A stretch of DNA of 64,000 nt from Tenrec ecaudatus (lineage: Eukaryota > Chordata > Mammalia > Afrosoricida > Tenrecidae), in NCBI RefSeq assembly GCF_050624435.1, contig NC_134540.1, positions 107,537,739-107,601,738 of the forward strand. Reading direction: 5' to 3'. The translations under genes were made by a program, and so were the position numbers. How positions within the stretch are numbered: position 1 is the stretch's first letter; every line of letters starts with the position of its first letter. The notes below the pieces were generated by a model. The model was not told where the DNA came from. It made no database searches and saw only the letters and a program-made list of their open reading frames with translations. Of this stretch, positions 58,840 through 64,000 are shown one piece after another.

Positions 58840-59460
58840 AATGAGACAAAAAGGAGATCAAATTATATTACACTTTGTTCTAACTACGTCTGCCATAATT
58901 GAGTTTACAATCCTCTTTAACTGATAACAGGGCTATTCAGATCCCTAAAATATGATCAGATGGTGTGTATCAGAAGCTCAATCCGTGTGTGGACCCTGCA
59001 AATGTATTTTGGGCTTTTACTGTTATCTACAGCCTTCTGCAAACCAGGTGTTCACAACGGAGGCACTGACACCGTCCCTTCCTTCATATCTGTACTATAT
59101 GACAGTCTTTGGATCACACATGCTGGTGTGCTTCTTCCATGTGGACTTAGCTGATGCCTTACTTAGAAGGCTACTTGTTTGAAAACCAAGTTTTAAGACC
59201 CCATACACTATTTTTTTTGATAGCCAGGCACCATTTACTTTCCACACCACACTTTGTTGTAGTATCCATGTTTTCAGTGATCTCTTCTTGAGAGTGAGCA
59301 TCAAACAAGGCTATGTCATAAGAACTAAGTACTCTTAGATTGGAACTAGAGCTAAGCAAAAGACCAAAGTCCTTTCGTGCATCTATGGGTTACCTCAGAG
59401 ATACTATTGTCATTTTAAGTCAGAGGGTATTGTCATCAATCATTCCCCTAGGGCATCATG
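58840..59460 (-). mobile_element. Old L1 3' UTR, antisense
   Basis: Collinear with 17664-18560 and 34832-35846 (landmarks 'ccttctgcaaaccaggtg', 'catgctggtgtgcttcttcc', 'gatagccaggcaccat'). Lies between parts of the very old antisense L1. Confidence 0.7.
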
Positions 59461-59469
59461 TATACTTCC

Positions 59470-59632
59470 ATCAAGTCAATGCTGACTTCTGACCACACAG
59501 GGCAGGGTAGAACTTCCCCTGTGACTCTCCAAGCCTGAAAATCCTCACAGTAGAAACTGACATCCTTCCCCCGTGGAGCTGGCTGGTGGTTTGAACTAAT
59601 TACCTTGCAGTTAGCATTCCAATGCAGAACCA
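59470..59632 (-). mobile_element. AfroSINE, antisense
   Basis: The complement of the SINE body in order: 'catcaagtcaatgctgac', 'gggcagggtagaacttcccc', 'gagctggctggtggtttgaa', 'accttgcagttagcattcc'. Near full length except its head. Confidence 0.8.
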
Positions 59633-59769
59633 GGATATACTGATAGTTTCATTATTTTAGCTAATGGTATAGAATTTAAAACACTGTTCATAGCAGGGAA
59701 TAATACAAGCATAGGCCACAATGAACTCTAATACATGAATTGTTCACTTGTACAGAAAAACTGTTTTCT

Positions 59770-60160
59770 TTAAAAAAAAAACAATTTTATTGGCACATAA
59801 TTTACATATCATGCCATTCAATAGCTCAATCATAGCCAGGAGAATTGTGCAAACATTACCACATCAATTTTAGAGCCCCCCTTCCCCCTTGTCTGACAGG
59901 GTTAATTCACCTTTAAAATGACTTGTGCAATCACAGTCAGTTCTAGTGCTCCCTCCCTGCGCCCCCCTGCATTTTTTATTCCTTTCCCTTCCCGTCACCC
60001 ACCTCCCACTCCTATCAACCCTTGTATTGGTTAAACAACGGGGTGGTGGCAGCAATAGGGTCAATCTACCAATGATTGTCTGCCACAACAGAGCCACAGC
60101 TACCAGATTCACAGATGTCATAATGAAGCAAGTGGAGGGGGGCGTATTAAAATAGTAAGT
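59770..60160 (-). mobile_element. L1 3' end of a third type, antisense
   Basis: A T-rich tail complement 'aaacaattttattggcacat', then 'catgccattcaatagctcaa' and a C-rich stretch to 60010. Resembles the start of the old 3' UTRs at 17664 and 34832 but continues differently. Family placement is moderate. Confidence 0.55.
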
Positions 60161-61960
60161 ATATGAGAGTTCTGGAACACAATTTACTTGGTGAACTTTT
60201 TTTGGTTCAGAAATTTATATATGTCATTCCATTGTATTTTTGCCTACTTGATTTCTCCTGAAAAATCAGAACTTCATCCTGCTGGTTCCACTCTGTATGT
60301 AATTTTTCTTTTTCCTGCTCTCAGGATTATTCCTTTGCCCTTGAGATGTGAAAGTTTGGCTATGATATGTCGTAGTGATTTCTTTGTGGGGCTATCCTGT
60401 TCGGGGTTCATTAAGATTTTTGAGTGGTTATTTTTTCCTCTTTTGTGATGTTAGAGAAACTTGCTTACAAAATTCTTGAACTGCTTCTCTGTGGTATGTT
60501 TTGCTGTTTTCTGTTATGGAATACCTGTCACACATAGCTTATTCCTTTTGATAGTGTCCCACATAATTCTTAGACTCTCAAAACTTTTTGTTCTCTTTAT
60601 TGATTGTTCTTGTGCATTGAAATAGAGAGATTTGTCTTCAAGCTCACTAATTTGGCCTACCATTGCTTTAATTCTACTGTTTTGTCTTCCAAAGTATTTT
60701 GTAATTCTAACATCTTAATTTAAATCTTGAGGATTTCTATTCAGAATTCTAGCTTGAGTTTTTTGGGGGTATGGTTTCTTATTTTTCATTTATTTTATTA
60801 ATCATTCTGTAATTTCTTTTCTTTGGGTAATTCTCTCAATCTTCTTGCCCATTCATTGTAAGTACCTAAGAAAAATTCTTCTGAGTTCTTTTTCTGGTTG
60901 TTTCAATGTTCTATTCTTCAGGAAGGTCTTTCAGCTCCAAATATTGATCACTTTATGCCTTTTCCTCTAGATTCTTTGTATAGTTTGTAATTGTCCATAG
61001 TCCCTGAGGCATTGTGGATTTTTTGGTTCATTTTAGTACAAATTTACATATATTTGTTTATCAAGTGGTTCTAGTTAGGGTGACTTTCTACTAGATGAAT
61101 CTGTTATTGGTGTGGTGGGGGTTGGGTTGTGTGTCTCTCTTGGGTGAAGCAATAAAGGAATGACTTCTTAAGAACAAAAATCTACAACAGCGTAGTCAAC
61201 AAAAACACATGTTAAAAAAAAGCGGGAGTGGGCAAGAGTTTTTTTTTTAAAGGGACAGGGGAAACAACTCAAAACCCCAGCCAACAATAATAAATTATAT
61301 GTAAATCAACTTTAAAACAAACTAAAATAATCATTTAGGCCAGATGCAGATTCATGACCCTCTGCTGGTTTAAAAATAGTCCTCAGCACCATGTTCAGGT
61401 CCAGGGCCTCTGTGTCCATGAATATGTATCCTGATGTTCTGAAGCTTTTAAAATGAAAAATTAGCCCTAAGCTGGAAAGTTCAGGCCCAGAGTTATAGAG
61501 ACCCCGAATATGTGCTCTGCAATTGCTCTAGCCCTTTAAAAATGTCTCCAAGTCAGCTGTTTGGGCCCAGAGCTGGGAAGCTGAATGCTTTGTGTATCCC
61601 AGCTGCTCTGCCTCACCTTCACAAGTGGCTCTGGGCTGGCTGTTTGGACCTGGTGTCTGCAAGCCCACAAATTAGAGAACTCCACTGCTTCTCCACTTCA
61701 GAACGTAGCTTCTTGGGCTCAGATCACTGGTACTTCCCATAGCTCCACTCTCGCTGCGCAGGGCCCTGTAGCTGTTGCCCACAGCATGAGCATGAGCCCA
61801 AGACCTCCCCATCCACCAGGGCACTGTGGAAAACTAGGAATGGCTCAGTCTCACCTAGGAAAGCCTCCCACACTGTTGGTATTCAGGTCACTTAGCCTTT
61901 TTTTACTTCTTCAGAGATGCAGGATTCCAGACTTTTCCTCTGTGCCTGTTTTATTACTCT

Positions 61961-63508
61961 TTGTTTAAGAGAAATTATAAAATATTTCTCCCTAGATCTC
62001 CAGCTTTACCAGAATTCCCTGGAGAACTAATTTTTAAAAGTATTTTAAACGAACTCTTGCTTAATTTTATTCTTCTACTCTCAACAGATTGTTCAAAATT
62101 CACCTTTCCTGTTTAACTCCCAAATGAACTACACCTGGTTCCAATCTCTCTCGTTACTCCCCAGTTTCGGCCATAGCACATTTGTCTGTGTGTACCACTA
62201 AGTGATTATGCATATGTGTATAATATTTTTTATTGAGATTATATATTTTTTCCTATGATGAGGTGAAAATCATATTTTTTTGAAGTCTGGCTTACTTAAC
62301 TTCAAACTCCAGCTACTTGACCTTGCTTTGCCCTCTTTATCATTGCTTGTGTGTGAAAAGAGGGGTCTGCTTGGTCCAAGTCATATCTGGATTCTTATCT
62401 CTCTTGCTGTTCCAATAGCTATCTCCCCATGCAGCCAGTCCCTGGTTTTCTACTATGTTCTTATCATCATATAAATAAGTTCACGTTTCTGTTTCAAAAA
62501 ACCCCTTTTACCCCTGTTTCCCATTCTACATACCACTTCTCTCTTTCCCCTGTCCCACGCAACTTCTCAAATATGCGTGGCCCATCTTTGCTTTCCTAGC
62601 ACCCCTCTGATGCCTGATTTAATTCATATAAAAATGAAGCTACTCTTGAAAAAATTCCCAACCACTTAAAGAAGTCAATTCAACAGCCAGTTTTCTTCAG
62701 TCTTATAAACCACTGACCATTCATCAACCCAAATTGGCCTCTTTAGCCCAAACTACTCTACTATAATGTAGGCCATCCTGACTTTTCCAGAAAGGAGGTA
62801 TTTCTCAGGATGCAGGAATTTTAGCTTTAAATTATAAAAGGCTTTAGCAAACTGAAACAAGTTGGTTACACTATAAGATTAAGCGCTACCCGACATTTTC
62901 ACATGAAAATCTCACTGGCATCATAAACATAACACGTCCACACCTGAAACCATTATTACACTGAAACCTGCTCATATTATTTTATTCATTAATTTTGTAA
63001 TTTATGCCATCGCCTAGTCTAAACAGCTACCATTCTCGTACCCACCATGTCTATTAGTCCCAAACCTAAAGAGACTCATTCAGGGCTTCCTCATCTCTTG
63101 CTTGAACTTTCATTCCCATAGCCTAACCTCTATGCCTCTAGTCTTGTCCCCCTCACATTTTAATAGCATCAAAGAGAGTTTTCTACAACCCAAACCTAAC
63201 TATGTTTTACCCTGTTTTGCATAATACTTTTATTGTACCATGAGTTCTTTAAGACCTAACCCCCATCTACGTTCCAAACGTTCCTATTTTTCTGGTTCAC
63301 TCCCCCCCTATAATCTCTTATACCAGATACTGAACTCCTTGCACGTTCTTTAGAAAAAGAATGCTTTTTTATATAATGGGAATTCAAAAAATCTTGCAAA
63401 GATTCCATTATCTTTTAATTAGATTTTTGCATAAACTTTTTAAAGATCCATTATTGACTATGATCCTCTCTGCCGGGTATGTCCCTTCTTGCTACCTAAC
63501 AAGCTCTT
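61961..63508. other. AT-rich DNA, nothing recognised
   Basis: About 1.5 kb with no recognised repeat, RNA gene or exon. The open frame at 62280-62474 shows no motif. Confidence 0.35.
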
Positions 63509-63511
63509 CTT

Positions 63512-63558
63512 TAAAAAAAAAAATCATTTTATTGGGGGCTCATCCAACTCTTACCACA
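63512..63558 (-). mobile_element. About 47-bp L1 3' terminus stub
   Basis: A run of A/T, then 'tcattttattgggggctcat' and 'ccaactcttaccacaa', the extreme 3' end of the L1 lineage in antisense. Flanks ACAAGCTCTT and ACAAGTTCTT form a likely diverged target-site duplication. Among the shortest L1 insertions recognisable by eye. Confidence 0.75.
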
Positions 63559-64000
63559 AGTTCTTGTATGCTTCTTGAGTGTTTCTTTTTCAGAGAAGTC
63601 TGTAACATATCTATCTAGAATATGTGTCTGTCATAGCATTTAACATACCAAAGTGCATAACAAATGCTTTTTAAAATTTTTACCACCAAACTAAGTCTAA
63701 AATCTTTTAATGCAAGAATCTTATATATTTATTTCTTATTGAAGGACAGTGTTTGGAACACCATAAAAGATCAACTAAATTATAAATACCATATTTTGGA
63801 GCTGGGGGCCTGTAAAGTCTCATTCCTATTTGGCAAGAAGTTATTTTAGGGATTAATCAACATGTATATAAGTACTGATTTCCATCTTAATAAGTAATAT
63901 ATAAAATTAACATTTGCCTATGGCCTTAATATCAAGGTGCTCCACAAAATGCACATCCATACATCCTGTTTTAAAATATGATCATTTGTATACTGCATAG
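63559..64000. other. No feature recognised
   Basis: AT-rich sequence to the window end; 'ccacaaaatgcacatccata' near 63943 resembles a scrap of L1 3' terminus but is too short to call. Confidence 0.3.

Larger units (their letters stand above)
38340..61960 (-). mobile_element. Very old L1, antisense, stretched by nested insertions
   Basis: ORF2 pieces read in antisense at 38340-38600, 44881-45355, 45541-45848, 46442-47050 and 47770-48163. An intergenic/ORF1 part lies at about 58630-58830 and 60180-61200, and a 5' UTR-like part from about 61200 to 61960. The order matches one L1 from 3' (left) to 5' (right). Inserts are a mariner piece with an L1 inside it, a SINE, two LTRs, an inverted-end L1 fragment, the nested young L1 pair, an old L1 3' UTR, another SINE and an L1 3' end. 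The 3' part left of 38340 is missing. The right boundary is uncertain. Confidence 0.6.

Noticed and set aside
61512-61968. 127-aa frame as a novel exon
   Set aside because: Overlapping frames are open, no splice or domain evidence is seen, and the stretch appears to continue the 5' part of an old antisense L1.
63361-63618. 85-aa frame with two hydrophobic parts
   Set aside because: Its middle is the L1 terminus stub at 63512-63558, so the frame is a chance fusion.

Overview
This window is a mammalian, non-coding, repeat-dense stretch with no host exon that I can recognise. The repeats point to an afrotherian mammal: tRNA-headed AfroSINE-like SINEs, a long antisense BovB/RTE LINE that shares its 3' tail with those SINEs, and an L1 lineage with an unusually long 3' UTR. 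A tenrec-like genome is my best guess, but the species cannot be fixed from the sequence alone.

Layout. 1-4.8 kb: an ERVL-type LTR split by an L1 3' UTR fragment, then a decayed mariner. 4.8-8.7 kb: an old sense-strand L1 carrying a SINE and three younger L1 insertions. 9.36-14 kb: an antisense L1 with an internal deletion and a tandem-monomer 5' UTR. 14-22 kb: mostly unassigned AT-rich DNA, an old L1 3' UTR, and an unexplained G-rich triplicated repeat. 22-27.5 kb: nested LTRs, an RTE fragment split by a DPY30 retrocopy, and an ERVL relic whose two ends are both U5-type. 27.6-29.9 kb: a hAT fragment and an AKTIP retrocopy. 31.4-36.7 kb: a near full-length antisense BovB/RTE broken up by two solo LTRs, a SINE and an L1 3' UTR. 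36.7-38.2 kb: an old sense L1. From about 38.3 to 62 kb one very old antisense L1 has been stretched to over 20 kb by successive insertions.

The centrepiece is a young, full-length antisense L1 at 48856-57625, flanked by a 10-bp target-site duplication and inserted into the poly(A) tail of another young L1. That second element has its own perfect target-site duplication. The full-length copy has an intact ORF1 (375 aa) and an ORF2 with all canonical endonuclease and reverse-transcriptase residues. ORF2 has one frameshift near its C-terminus. Its GC-rich 5' UTR carries a YY1-type site and two E2F-like sites.

No previously unknown host system is evident. The most unusual signals are in the mobile DNA: a tailless U2 snRNA fragment with target-site duplications, L1 5' UTRs built from 30/41-bp monomers, stepwise duplications in L1 3' UTRs, a heptad expansion in ORF1, and the ERVL relic with opposed LTR ends. 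All family names rest on remembered consensus features and comparison between copies in the window; no database search was possible.
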